A stretch of 64,000 nucleotides of DNA from Candidatus Thiocaldithrix dubininis. Lineage in GTDB: Bacteria > Pseudomonadota > Gammaproteobacteria > Thiotrichales > Thiotrichaceae. The stretch is from positions 2,598,501 to 2,662,500 of the forward strand of contig CP124755.1 of the NCBI GenBank assembly GCA_029972135.1. The letters are read 5' to 3'. Made by a program: the position numbers and the translations under genes. The notes beneath the pieces were generated by a model. The model was given only the letters and a program-made list of their open reading frames with translations, was not told the origin of the DNA and did no database searches. Shown here piece by piece: positions 1 to 7,569 of the stretch; position 1 is the first letter of the stretch; the number at the start of each line of letters is the position of its first letter.

Positions 1-2
1 GC

Positions 3-347
3 TTGCTATTTCACAGTAGCCAAAGCGTAGAAAACCAAGTTAAGCGCTTAAGCGTGCATCCGCGCTTGGTGGATAATCAATATGCAGCTTGGTTAAAGCT
101 GCTGAATGGGCGGCGTGAAGGCAATATTATTCCGATTCTGCATAAGCCTCTCTGCCTTGGAAATGCGGAAGTGGGTTATTTAATTATTGAGCGTAATGAC
201 TACGGCGATTATGTCTTAAAACAGTTGGGTGAAGCCCATAAGAGCTTAACGCGTAAATTAGTGGTTGGCGAAGAGTTGGAGTTTAACGATATGCTATTGC
301 AATTTCAGCTAGCAGAAGTTCATCAGAGGCATGAAAGCATCGCTTAA
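3..347 (+). CDS. C-terminal fragment of a possible FHA-domain protein
   Basis: Only the 3' part of this gene lies in the window. The frame is open to the left edge, so the TTG at position 3 is probably an internal codon. The visible 114 residues alternate short beta-strand-like segments: a WLKLLNGRREG stretch, then HKPLCLGN, then a KLVVGEELEFND segment and a final LQFQL strand. That spacing is reminiscent of a degenerate forkhead-associated (FHA) domain, a phosphothreonine-binding fold, but the canonical Gly-Arg, Ser and His residues are not evident. The stop codon overlaps the start of the 5-formyl-THF cyclo-ligase gene by 17 nt, so the two are probably co-transcribed. The family assignment is tentative. 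Confidence 0.45.
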   Translation: MLFHSSQSVENQVKRLSVHPRLVDNQYAAWLKLLNGRREGNIIPILHKPLCLGNAEVGYLIIERNDYGDYVLKQLGEAHKSLTRKLVVGEELEFNDMLLQFQLAEVHQRHESIA

Positions 348-933
348 TACCTTACGTAACCAACTTAAACAACAGCGTCGGCAATTAAGCCAGACTCAAC
401 AACAACAAGCCGCCAAAGCAATGGCTATACGCTTGCGTCAACAACGTATTTGGCGGGCAGCTCAGCATATTGCCTTATATTGGCCGGTACGCGGTGAAGC
501 TGATGCTCGTTTACTCAAGCGCTATGCCCTCCCTCGGCAACGTTTCTATTTGCCGGTCTTGTCACCTTTTAAAGATAAACGTCTTTGGTTTATCGAATGG
601 TCAACTCGTACTTCATTTAAAGCCAATCGTTTTGGCATTCCCGAACCACTTATTCAAGCGCATTTATTAAGACCTGCGCGGCATTTAGATTTGGTCATTA
701 CCCCGTTAGTAGCATGCAACTGGCAAGGGGTACGTTTAGGTATGGGGGGCGGATTCTATGACCGTAGCTTTGCGTTTAAACGTCAGCAAACATCCGCACG
801 TAAACCTTATTTAGTCGGTTATGCCTATGATTTTCAAATCATACCGTCATTAATTGCGCAAGCTTGGGATGTGCGTTTAGATTATGTTTTAACTGAACAA
901 AACCTAGTGTTAACCTCCAGTAGCATATATTAG
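331..933 (+). CDS. ygfA: 5-formyltetrahydrofolate cyclo-ligase
   Basis: The 200-residue protein has the usual length for 5-formyltetrahydrofolate cyclo-ligase (5,10-methenyl-THF synthetase). This cytoplasmic enzyme uses ATP to convert 5-formyl-THF to 5,10-methenyl-THF and so rescues folate from a storage form. The diagnostic C-terminal motif GVRLGMGGGFYDR is intact near residues 133-145, preceded by the DLVITPLVACN strand. The N-terminus is rich in Gln and Arg (RNQLKQQRRQLSQ), as is common before the first helix in this family. The start codon lies inside the preceding gene, which suggests translational coupling. It shares the folate pathway with folD (26068-26925) elsewhere in the window. 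The family call is firm. Confidence 0.93.
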   Translation: MKASLNTLRNQLKQQRRQLSQTQQQQAAKAMAIRLRQQRIWRAAQHIALYWPVRGEADARLLKRYALPRQRFYLPVLSPFKDKRLWFIEWSTRTSFKANRFGIPEPLIQAHLLRPARHLDLVITPLVACNWQGVRLGMGGGFYDRSFAFKRQQTSARKPYLVGYAYDFQIIPSLIAQAWDVRLDYVLTEQNLVLTSSSIY

Positions 934-1001
934 AATATTCTGATATGCTCAATCTACTGTTAAATAAAGTAGCGACCGCAACCGCGTAGGAGAAACATCA
1001 A

Positions 1002-1445
1002 ATGAAAAAATTATTAATAGGTTTAGGCTTATTAGCCTTATCCGCCACTGCTAGTGCCGATTTCTTTGGCAGCAATAATGATGGCGAATGGAAAATGGGA
1101 CCTTACGGCCCTTATTGGGACGAAAGCGATTGGCCAAAATGGACCCCCATGTATTGGATGGAAGAAATGACGGATAGCTTCGACAACAATAATAATGGCT
1201 TTAATGGGTTTGGTGGTATGCCATTTATGGGCGGTTACAATAACGCTATGCCGCCAATGGGTATGCCTATGAACGGTGGTTATGCTATGCCGCCAATGGG
1301 TATGCCTATGAACGGTGGCTATGCTATGCCACCAATGGGTTACGGTGCGCCTATGATGCCCGCTGCGCCTATGCCTGCGCCTGTTATGCCAGCACCTACT
1401 TTTGGTACACCAGGGCCAAGTGCTGCACCTGTGACTAATCCTTAA
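1002..1445 (+). CDS. Secreted Met/Pro/Gly-rich protein, sulfur-globule-like
   Basis: This 147-residue protein opens with a typical Sec signal peptide (KK, a Leu/Gly-rich core, ATASA then D20), so it is predicted to be exported. The mature part is low complexity: an Asn/Asp/Trp-rich head with a DWPKWTPMYWMEEM segment (residues 43-56), then Gly/Met/Pro/Tyr-rich sequence with two exact copies of a 13-residue unit MPPMGMPMNGGYA (residues 83-95 and 96-108) and a partial third copy, then an Ala/Pro tail. Sulfur globule envelope proteins of sulfur-oxidising bacteria are small, exported and rich in Gly, Tyr, Asn and Pro, and this fits that pattern. A taggaga ribosome binding site sits 9 nt before the ATG. 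A similar gene follows. Function is inferred from composition and export only; another surface or matrix role is possible. Confidence 0.6.
   Translation: MKKLLIGLGLLALSATASADFFGSNNDGEWKMGPYGPYWDESDWPKWTPMYWMEEMTDSFDNNNNGFNGFGGMPFMGGYNNAMPPMGMPMNGGYAMPPMGMPMNGGYAMPPMGYGAPMMPAAPMPAPVMPAPTFGTPGPSAAPVTNP
1248..1340 (+). repeat. 39-bp tandem repeat inside the first sulfur-globule-like gene
   Basis: Two complete 39-bp units lie at 1248-1286 and 1287-1325 and differ at one position only (ggtggt versus ggtggc). A partial third unit begins at 1326. Each unit keeps frame and encodes 13 residues. The near identity at DNA level indicates recent duplication, so copy number may vary between strains. Confidence 0.9.
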
Positions 1446-1473
1446 GTCGACATTAGCATTTCGCAGTATACTT

Positions 1474-1498
1474 AATAGGTCGGCTTGTCCGACCTATT
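1474..1498 (+). terminator. Hairpin between the two sulfur-globule-like genes
   Basis: A perfect 10-bp stem (aataggtcgg with ccgacctatt) encloses a 5-nt loop and is followed by tacgtttt. The T-run is short, so it could be a full terminator or a partial one that lowers expression of the second gene or stabilises the first mRNA. Confidence 0.6.
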
Positions 1499-1539
1499 TA
1501 CGTTTTGACTCGACATAACATCTAGGAGGGGTAGATACA

Positions 1540-2121
1540 ATGAAACGTTTATTGGCAATCTGTTTATTAATTTCCAGCGCTAGTTTGGCACAGGCAGGGA
1601 GTTGGGGTTTCAATAATTTCTCGTGGTCACCTAATATGAGCTGGGGCAATTCACCGTCATGGGGAACAGGGCCACAAGGCTTTAGTTGGGGACCATCGTG
1701 GGGAGTTGGTCCACAAAATTTTGGCTGGGGTAATCAACCTTATTGGGGCACAATGCCACCAATGGCAATGCCACCAATGGGCTGGAATGGTTATAACGCT
1801 CCTCCCCCGGTTTGGCACTCTTATTCAAGCCCCAATATGAATATGTCTGGCTTTACTTGGAGCAATGCTGATCCGAATTTGCGCACCCAACAATGGGCGT
1901 ATGGTTATGAGTTTCATCCGCAACCCTTGCCACCCGTGGGGAGTGCCGGTATGCCGTTACCACCGATGACTGAACCAACGCCCCCAAGTGCGCCATCCGC
2001 ACCAAGCTTTGAGGTTAGTCCAAGTGCCAATAGCACAACAGGTAGTGCAGCAACCATGATTCCTGCACCACCAATGAATCCACCCAGCAATTTACCGCCT
2101 ACTCCAGTAGCGCCTAAGTAA
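1540..2121 (+). CDS. Secreted Trp/Gly/Pro-rich protein, sulfur-globule-like
   Basis: This 193-residue exported protein has a signal peptide ending in AQA before G20. The first half of the mature chain repeats short aromatic units such as FSWGPSWG and FGWGNQPYWG (residues 21-70) with Gly, Asn, Ser and Pro between them. It then has MPPMAMPPMGWNGY (residues 72-85), which echoes the repeat of the upstream gene, and the last 70 residues are a Pro/Ala/Ser tail. No catalytic motif is visible. The strong aggagg ribosome binding site at 1524-1529 suggests high expression, as expected of a structural protein. The shared signal peptide style, composition and adjacency suggest this and the preceding gene are diverged paralogues. 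Sulfur globule envelope protein is the favoured reading, by composition only. Confidence 0.55.
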   Translation: MKRLLAICLLISSASLAQAGSWGFNNFSWSPNMSWGNSPSWGTGPQGFSWGPSWGVGPQNFGWGNQPYWGTMPPMAMPPMGWNGYNAPPPVWHSYSSPNMNMSGFTWSNADPNLRTQQWAYGYEFHPQPLPPVGSAGMPLPPMTEPTPPSAPSAPSFEVSPSANSTTGSAATMIPAPPMNPPSNLPPTPVAPK

Positions 2122-2141
2122 GCATTTATTGCGCATCGCGT

Positions 2142-2175
2142 AAGCTTCCTACGCTTGTTATACTGTGGGAAGCTT
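2142..2175 (+). terminator. Possible terminator after the sulfur-globule-like pair
   Basis: An 8-bp perfect inverted repeat (aagcttcc and ggaagctt) with an 18-nt loop is followed by cgtttattt. It lies between the second secreted protein and rlmJ. The large loop and imperfect T-tract make the call uncertain. Confidence 0.4.
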
Positions 2176-2199
2176 CGTTTATTTGCCAAGGGTGCTATT

Positions 2200-3048
2200 T
2201 TGCTTAGTTATCGTCACGCCTATCATGCAGGCAATCATGCCGATGTTTTAAAACACACGGTATTAACTCTAACCCTGCAATATTATCAACAAAAAGCTAA
2301 ACCCTTTGGCTATATTGACACCCATGCAGGCGCGGGTATGTATGCGCTACACCGTGCTGAAGCCCAGAAAACGCAAGAATATAGCACTGGTATTTTACGC
2401 GTTTGGCAAGCGCCTCAATTACCTGCCGCCTTACAACCCTATTTGCATTTAATTCAACAAGCTAATCAAGCTACGGAACCATTAAAGTTATACCCCGGTT
2501 CACCGTGGATTGCTGCCCAATGTGTAAACGCCAGTGACCATTTAAGTCTGTATGAATTGCATCCCACGGATTATCAATATTTAAGCAAGCTTTTCACCCA
2601 CAATAAACGCTGTAAAATTAATAAACAAGACGGTTTAACGGGTTTAATCAGCCAGTTACCACCCAACCCACGGCGAGCAGTCATTTTGATTGACCCCTCG
2701 TATGAAGTAAAAACAGATTACGAAGCGGTTATTAAAACCTTACAAGCAGCTTATCAGCGCTTTACCACTGGCACATACCTATTGTGGTATCCGGTTATTG
2801 AACGCGTACGCATTAATAAAATGCAGCAAACCCTAAAGAAAAGCGGCATTCCTAACATTTTACAAGCAGAACTTTGTGTGCAAGCCGATCAAATTGGCTT
2901 AGGTATGACAGGCAGTGGATTGTTTATCATTAATCCGCCGTGGACATTAGCAGCGCAACTCAATAGCGCTTTACCTTGGTTAAGTCAGCACTTAGCCATT
3001 ACGCATGGAGCGTTTACCCTCACACAATTAACCCCTGAAAAAGCCTAA
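2200..3048 (+). CDS. rlmJ: 23S rRNA (adenine(2030)-N6)-methyltransferase
   Basis: RlmJ methylates N6 of A2030 in 23S rRNA using S-adenosylmethionine. The N-terminal LSYRHAYHAGNHADVLKH segment, the DTHAGAGMY SAM-binding loop, the ATGIY-like TTGTYLLWYPV segment and the late INPPW motif all match the family. The TTG at 2200 is chosen as start because the family begins with (M)LSYRH; the frame extends 15 codons upstream without recognisable homology. The resulting 282 residues equal the usual length. Oddity: the catalytic motif IV, DPPY in E. coli RlmJ as I recall it, reads DPSY here (gac ccc tcg tat). The gene is followed after 6 nt by an EVE-domain gene, probably in one transcript. Confidence 0.92.
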   Translation: MLSYRHAYHAGNHADVLKHTVLTLTLQYYQQKAKPFGYIDTHAGAGMYALHRAEAQKTQEYSTGILRVWQAPQLPAALQPYLHLIQQANQATEPLKLYPGSPWIAAQCVNASDHLSLYELHPTDYQYLSKLFTHNKRCKINKQDGLTGLISQLPPNPRRAVILIDPSYEVKTDYEAVIKTLQAAYQRFTTGTYLLWYPVIERVRINKMQQTLKKSGIPNILQAELCVQADQIGLGMTGSGLFIINPPWTLAAQLNSALPWLSQHLAITHGAFTLTQLTPEKA

Positions 3049-3054
3049 TCTGCT

Positions 3055-3510
3055 ATGAACTATTGGTTAATGAAATCCGAACCGGATGTCTTCAGCATTG
3101 ATGATTTAGCGCGGGTACAAATTGAGCCTTGGGATGGGGTACGCAATTATCAAGCACGCAATATGCTACGTGATCAAATGCAACTAGGCGATCAGGTGTT
3201 TTTTTACCATTCTAATTGTGATCTACCGGGAATTGTGGGCATTGCGGAAGTCTGTCGGACTGCTTACCCTGACCTCAGTGCGCTTAATCCAGAGTCTAAG
3301 TATTTTGACCCGAAAGCCACACCAGAGAATCCGCGTTGGGTCTGCGTGGATGTAAAATTTGTGCGCAAACTGCCAAAAACTATTAGCTTGCAGCGTTTAA
3401 AAACGTATGAAGCGTTAAGTGGTTGGGCACTGATTGCCAAAGGCAATCGCTTATCGGTCATGCCGGTTAGCGCCCCGCAATGGGACGCTATTCTTGCAAT
3501 AGCAAGTTAA
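3055..3510 (+). CDS. EVE domain-containing protein
   Basis: The 151-residue protein is a single EVE domain, a PUA-like fold thought to bind modified nucleotides. The opening YWLMKSEPDVFSIDDL, the WDGVRNYQARN segment (residues 25-35), the GDQVFFYHSN strand and the PRWVCVDVKF segment are hallmarks of the family that includes human THYN1. No other domain is fused, so it is not a restriction-associated EVE fusion. It lies 6 nt downstream of rlmJ, a modest hint of a nucleic-acid modification context. Its stop codon overlaps by 4 nt with the stop of the convergent gene on the minus strand. Confidence 0.85.
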   Translation: MNYWLMKSEPDVFSIDDLARVQIEPWDGVRNYQARNMLRDQMQLGDQVFFYHSNCDLPGIVGIAEVCRTAYPDLSALNPESKYFDPKATPENPRWVCVDVKFVRKLPKTISLQRLKTYEALSGWALIAKGNRLSVMPVSAPQWDAILAIAS

Positions 3511-4130
3511 GGCTTACATTTTTCGGCTTCAGGTCCTGTTAAAGGGCAAACACCAGAGGGCAGCTCAGGGGGAAACCCACTGGCGTCTGCTGACGGAGAT
3601 AACTTGGCTTGCGCACTCACTTGCGTTCCTTGCAACTTAGTTTGCGATGCTTTTAAGCGCTCCATGCGTAAGCGGTGAAATTGTAATTTAGCTTCCCAAT
3701 AATCTTGCTGATAGGTTTGTTGCTCAGCTATTTTCTCAGCTTGCTCGTCATTTAAATTACTGTCCGCAATAATATTATCTAGCGCTGCTAATTGATCCAG
3801 TATAGTCTCAGCCAATTTAAATAACTGGGCATTTTTTTCGTAACTCTCAGCAACTCTAACCTCAGTTTGTTCAAACTGCTGCATTAATTTATTTAAATTT
3901 GAAGCTGCTACCTGATAACTTGGCTCAGTCGGCAGCGATATTAATAATTGCGACTTAGCAGTACTCGCCACTGCTGACACAGGTTTGGCTGGTTTTGAAT
4001 TAAACCAAGCAGTAAAGGCTAAAATTACAATCAATATTAAGGCTAATAGCATTAGCCATTGCATACGAAGCACCCATTTATGCTTCTTCACTTCCGGGGA
4101 TAGGTCTTGTTTAATTACCAGTTTCGCCAT
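3507..4130 (-). CDS. Single-pass membrane coiled-coil protein of unknown function
   Basis: I do not recognise this family. The 207-residue protein has a basic N-terminal segment (about 20 residues), one strong transmembrane helix (LMLLALILIVILAFTAWF) and then a long, Gln/Glu/Leu-rich, probably periplasmic coiled-coil region with many AEQ, QLA and KLQ segments. It ends in a short Pro/Cys tail with two cysteines. The start at 4130 is preferred over an ATG 15 nt upstream because a ggaag ribosome binding site sits 8 nt before it. The topology resembles small envelope scaffolds, but nothing specific supports a role. It is convergent with the EVE gene and preceded by a 300-bp AT-rich gap, so it is probably monocistronic. 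Confidence 0.7.
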   Translation of the reverse strand: MAKLVIKQDLSPEVKKHKWVLRMQWLMLLALILIVILAFTAWFNSKPAKPVSAVASTAKSQLLISLPTEPSYQVAASNLNKLMQQFEQTEVRVAESYEKNAQLFKLAETILDQLAALDNIIADSNLNDEQAEKIAEQQTYQQDYWEAKLQFHRLRMERLKASQTKLQGTQVSAQAKLSPSADASGFPPELPSGVCPLTGPEAEKCKP

Positions 4131-4443
4131 GAGACAAACTTCCATTTGTTATGCACACCACGCCACACAGGACTTGGGTGATTGCTTATTAGGATTGTCA
4201 ACTACACAAATCGAACCCTAACAGATTCCAGTCTGTGAAAAAGCTACGCTCACGACCAAATGGTTAATTTTGGTAATACACGGTAAATCATAGGCTTACC
4301 TAACTTTGTTAGCTTCTTAAAAGGTAAGACTCATAAATAACTGAATAGTTCCTGAATAATAAATTTCTTAACCCGTCTTAAATAGATTAATTAATTTAAA
4401 ATAAATTACAACAAATAGAAATAATTAAATTAAAAAGCCGCAT
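4131..4443. other. AT-rich intergenic region without a recognised gene
   Basis: This 313-bp gap separates two minus-strand genes. It becomes strongly AT-rich towards 4380-4440. I see no tRNA, riboswitch or convincing coding frame. A small palindrome (ctaac-ttt-gttag near 4300-4312) is the only symmetrical element noted. It presumably holds the promoter of the coiled-coil gene and the 3' end of the lipoprotein transcript, but I could not identify a clear -35/-10 pair. Confidence 0.5.
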
Positions 4444-4983
4444 TCAGGGTTTAGTTTGTATATCGTTTTGAAAATTCTTCAAATTATTCTGTAAGTTGCC
4501 TTGTAATTGTTTTAATTGTTGGCGCATATTGGCATCGGTATCCGACTGTCCTTTTGCCATTAAGTCATCTAGTTGTTGCACCACTACGCCCATTGTGCCA
4601 TTTACCATAGAGCCCATTGTTTTCTGCACATCAATTTGCCAACCACTATCGGTTTTAAGCAGTAAGGTACGTAATGGGATTGCCATATCAGCTTTATCGC
4701 CGCGATATAACACAATCGCTACTTCCGCCACGGAATCTTTAATTTGAATTTCGCCGGATTCAAACCGCTTCGCTGCAATTTTTTGGTTATTTAATAGAGG
4801 TAAAAATGCCTTGCTGCTACTGGTAATATAGGCTTCAGCATTTTGTGGCTGATTATCTAAAATAGCCTGCCAGAAGTTTTCGGTCACTTCGCGCACTTGC
4901 TGTGATTCTGAAGAAAAAATACAAGCCGATAAAGCCAAGACTAAACTTAAATACCCCAAGCCACGGTATAGTTGTTTTAACAT
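4444..4983 (-). CDS. Putative outer-membrane-type lipoprotein, NTF2-like fold possible
   Basis: The 179-residue protein has a lipoprotein signal peptide with lipobox LSAC (Cys21). The next residues (IFSS) carry no Asp at +2, so outer-membrane sorting by Lol is expected. The mature part begins with a helix followed by FWQAILDNQPQNAEAYI and later strands with a WQIDVQKT segment. This is the layout of DUF4878-like or NTF2-like lipoproteins, in which a small alpha/beta cone follows the lipid anchor. The C-terminal 40 residues are Gln/Asn/Leu-rich and probably helical. The start overlaps the end of mtaB by 7 nt, so translation is likely coupled. Function is unknown. Confidence 0.7.
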   Translation of the reverse strand: MLKQLYRGLGYLSLVLALSACIFSSESQQVREVTENFWQAILDNQPQNAEAYITSSSKAFLPLLNNQKIAAKRFESGEIQIKDSVAEVAIVLYRGDKADMAIPLRTLLLKTDSGWQIDVQKTMGSMVNGTMGVVVQQLDDLMAKGQSDTDANMRQQLKQLQGNLQNNLKNFQNDIQTKP

Positions 4984-6269
4984 ACTAATAACCCACGCAA
5001 GGCGCTTTCAGTGGTATCAACCTGCTGCAAGTAAGTTTGGCTGATTTTATTACTTAAATCCAAGTGTTGATCTACTATTACCTGCACTTTGCAATAGTTC
5101 GGCGTATAGCCTGTAAACAGTTGTTGGGTTTCATTTAAGGGGCGTGCATATTCCCATAACACAGGCACAGTTTGCCCCACTTGCTGCTGCAAAAATGCTT
5201 GTTTATGCTGTTCGGCTAAGGCATGTAAGGCTTGGCTACGTTGCTTTTTCAGCGGCTCAGCCACTTGTTCTGGCAAACGAGCGGCTTTTGTACCTTCACG
5301 TTTGGAATAGCTGAAAATATGAATATGCCCGAATCCCATTTGTGCAACAAAATCCAAGGTTTGTTGCCAATCTTGTTCGGTTTCACCCGGAAAACCTACA
5401 ATAATATCGGTGGTTACATTAAAATTTGGTACAAGCTGCCGGGCTTGGCTAATTAATTCGCTAAATTCAGTGGTTTTACAGCGCCGCGCCATGCGTCTTA
5501 ATACACTGTCTGCGCCGCTTTGAATCGGCAAATGCATATGCGGCATAATGCGCGGGTTGAGAAATAGTTCAAAGAAATTTGTGGGTAAATCCCAAGGCTC
5601 AACCGAGGCAAAACGAATACGCGGAATTTGTGTCTCTTGCAACACTGCTTGGACTAGTGCATATAAACTACTATCCAAATCACTGCCATACCCGCCTACG
5701 TGCACGCCAGTTAAGACAATTTCTTGCACACCTTGTGCATGTAATTGGTTAATTTCCTGCACAATATCCGCAATGCTACGGCTACGTTCATCGCCGCGTG
5801 CCACGGTTACAATACAAAATGTACAACGATAACGGCAACCATCTTGAATTTTGATAAAAGCGCGATGCCGCCCGCGTACAAATAAGGGGGCTTCACCCGG
5901 TTCTGTCGCCATTTCCGGCATGGTTGGCATATCAAACGCCTGCATGACTTGGCTAGGCAATTGGTCTTTTGCGGTATTTGGTACGACTAAGTCCACACCA
6001 ATGGCTTTTGCTACTTCGTCGGTTTGTAAGGTGGCATAACACCCGGTTGCGACTAGTTTCGCCGCCGGATTTTCCCGATAGAGTCGATGCAATAAACGCC
6101 GCGATTTACCCGAGGCGTCATTGGTGACAGCACAGGTATTTAAAATTAAAACATCCGCATCAGGCGCAGACGGCACAATATTATGCCCTGCTTGCCGAAA
6201 TTGTTGCGACCATTGCTCAAGTTCCGCTTCATTTAAACGGCAGCCTAATGCTTTTAAGTGGATATTCAT
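4977..6269 (-). CDS. mtaB: tRNA t6A37 methylthiotransferase
   Basis: This 430-residue radical-SAM enzyme matches the MiaB/RimO/MtaB methylthiotransferases. The N-terminal UPF0004 domain has its three cluster-binding cysteines (C10, C46, C77). The radical SAM domain carries CxxxCxxC at C145, C149 and C152 (GCRYRCTFCIV), and a C-terminal TRAM-like segment follows. The MtaB subgroup, which converts t6A37 to ms2t6A37 in ANN-decoding tRNAs, is favoured by the opening ALGCRLNEAE and the GCRYRCTFC motif. The MtaB versus MiaB/RimO distinction rests on these motifs alone. The start overlaps the upstream symporter by 4 nt (ATGA type), and the downstream lipoprotein also overlaps, so the three genes are likely one operon. 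Confidence 0.88.
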   Translation of the reverse strand: MNIHLKALGCRLNEAELEQWSQQFRQAGHNIVPSAPDADVLILNTCAVTNDASGKSRRLLHRLYRENPAAKLVATGCYATLQTDEVAKAIGVDLVVPNTAKDQLPSQVMQAFDMPTMPEMATEPGEAPLFVRGRHRAFIKIQDGCRYRCTFCIVTVARGDERSRSIADIVQEINQLHAQGVQEIVLTGVHVGGYGSDLDSSLYALVQAVLQETQIPRIRFASVEPWDLPTNFFELFLNPRIMPHMHLPIQSGADSVLRRMARRCKTTEFSELISQARQLVPNFNVTTDIIVGFPGETEQDWQQTLDFVAQMGFGHIHIFSYSKREGTKAARLPEQVAEPLKKQRSQALHALAEQHKQAFLQQQVGQTVPVLWEYARPLNETQQLFTGYTPNYCKVQVIVDQHLDLSNKISQTYLQQVDTTESALRGLLVC

Positions 6270-7546
6270 TTAGAAAAAGTTAATACCTGCGTTTCACCCT
6301 CAGAACGGGCAATCACTGTTGCACAACATGCGTCACTAAAAATATTGACACTAGTACGACACATATCCAACACACGATCTACCACTAAGATCAGACCAAT
6401 GCCTTCTAATGGTAAGCCAATTGCACCCAGAATAACCGCAATGGCGACTAAACTAGCGGAAGGAATACCCGCAACCCCAATAGAGGTAAATAAAGCTAGG
6501 GTTACGACAATCAATTGTGTACTGAAGCTTAAATCAATGCCATAGGCTTGGGCAATAAACATAGCCGCCACACATTCATATAACGCCGTACCATCCATAT
6601 TAACTGTCGCGCCTAAAGGTAATACAAAACTTGTCACCCGTTTAGACACCCCAGCATTTTCGGTTAAACATTCCATCGAAACCGGTAAGGTTGCAGAAGA
6701 AGAGCTGGTAGAAAATGCCATTAATACTGCGGGCATCATGGCTTTATGTAAGGCAAATGGATGACGAATTTTACCGAATGCCCAGAGAAATAGGGGCAAG
6801 GTAATAAAGAAGTGAATGGCAAGCCCCAGTAAGACTGTAATAAAGAAAGTCATTAACGGTTGAAACGCACTAAAACCCGTTGAGGCAATAGTTTTAGCCA
6901 CTAAGCCAAATACACCAATCGGTGCAAAGCGAATGACCAAATCTGTAATACGCAGCATAATATCTAATATGCCCTGCCAAAAATTTTCGACCGTAGTTTT
7001 ACCGGGGTTGGAAATTTGTGAAAGAAAATAACCGAATAACAGACTAAAAAAGATTAATGCCAACATATCGCCATTATTGGCAGCGGTTTGCACAATATTG
7101 GTGGGAATCATGCGAATGAAAATATCCACAATATCGCCCGCACTACTACCGCTTATTTTTTCGAGGTATTGCCCTGTATCTGCACTTAAACCAATTAAAT
7201 CTTTGGCGGGTTTACCATCAATAATACCGGGTTGAATAAGATCAACCAAAATTAAGCCCGTTAAAATAGCCAGAAAACTAGTTGCTATATAAAACAGCAG
7301 CGTTTTACCGCCTAAGCGCCCAAAGTCACTACTACTGCCCATATTAGCCATGCCCATAATAATGGAAGCGCTAATTAAGGGCACAATAATCATTTTTAAA
7401 GCATTTAAAAATAATGTGCCTAAAAAGTCATAAACCGAATAAAACGTAACACCAAATAGTGAGGCATCTTTCCCTGTCAAACTACCCGCAATAACCGCTA
7501 ATAACAGCGCGATTAATATTTGCCAATGTAATTGGAGTTTCAGCAT
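6266..7546 (-). CDS. Sodium/proton-dicarboxylate symporter (DAACS family)
   Basis: This 426-residue inner-membrane protein belongs to the dicarboxylate/amino acid:cation symporter family (GltP, DctA, SLC1 fold). Visible hallmarks are the serine-rich re-entrant loop STSSSSATLP, the NMDGTALYE motif of transmembrane segment 7, the second hairpin AGIPSASLVAIAVIL and the late VVDRVLDMCRTSVN helix. These form the substrate- and cation-binding core. Likely substrates are glutamate, aspartate or C4-dicarboxylates; sequence alone does not decide. The gene starts 23 nt after ppiD ends and overlaps mtaB, suggesting a ppiD-symporter-mtaB-lipoprotein transcript. Confidence 0.9.
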   Translation of the reverse strand: MLKLQLHWQILIALLLAVIAGSLTGKDASLFGVTFYSVYDFLGTLFLNALKMIIVPLISASIIMGMANMGSSSDFGRLGGKTLLFYIATSFLAILTGLILVDLIQPGIIDGKPAKDLIGLSADTGQYLEKISGSSAGDIVDIFIRMIPTNIVQTAANNGDMLALIFFSLLFGYFLSQISNPGKTTVENFWQGILDIMLRITDLVIRFAPIGVFGLVAKTIASTGFSAFQPLMTFFITVLLGLAIHFFITLPLFLWAFGKIRHPFALHKAMMPAVLMAFSTSSSSATLPVSMECLTENAGVSKRVTSFVLPLGATVNMDGTALYECVAAMFIAQAYGIDLSFSTQLIVVTLALFTSIGVAGIPSASLVAIAVILGAIGLPLEGIGLILVVDRVLDMCRTSVNIFSDACCATVIARSEGETQVLTFSK

Positions 7547-7569
7547 ACCTCACCTCGATGTTAGGTTAG

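Noticed and set aside
1914..2189. Minus-strand Gly/Leu-rich open frame of 91 codons
   Set aside because: It is antisense to the Pro-rich tail of the second secreted protein, and its composition follows from the codons of that tail.
3985..4221. Plus-strand open frame of 78 codons over the start of the coiled-coil gene
   Set aside because: It is mostly antisense to that gene's membrane helix and shows no recognisable domain.
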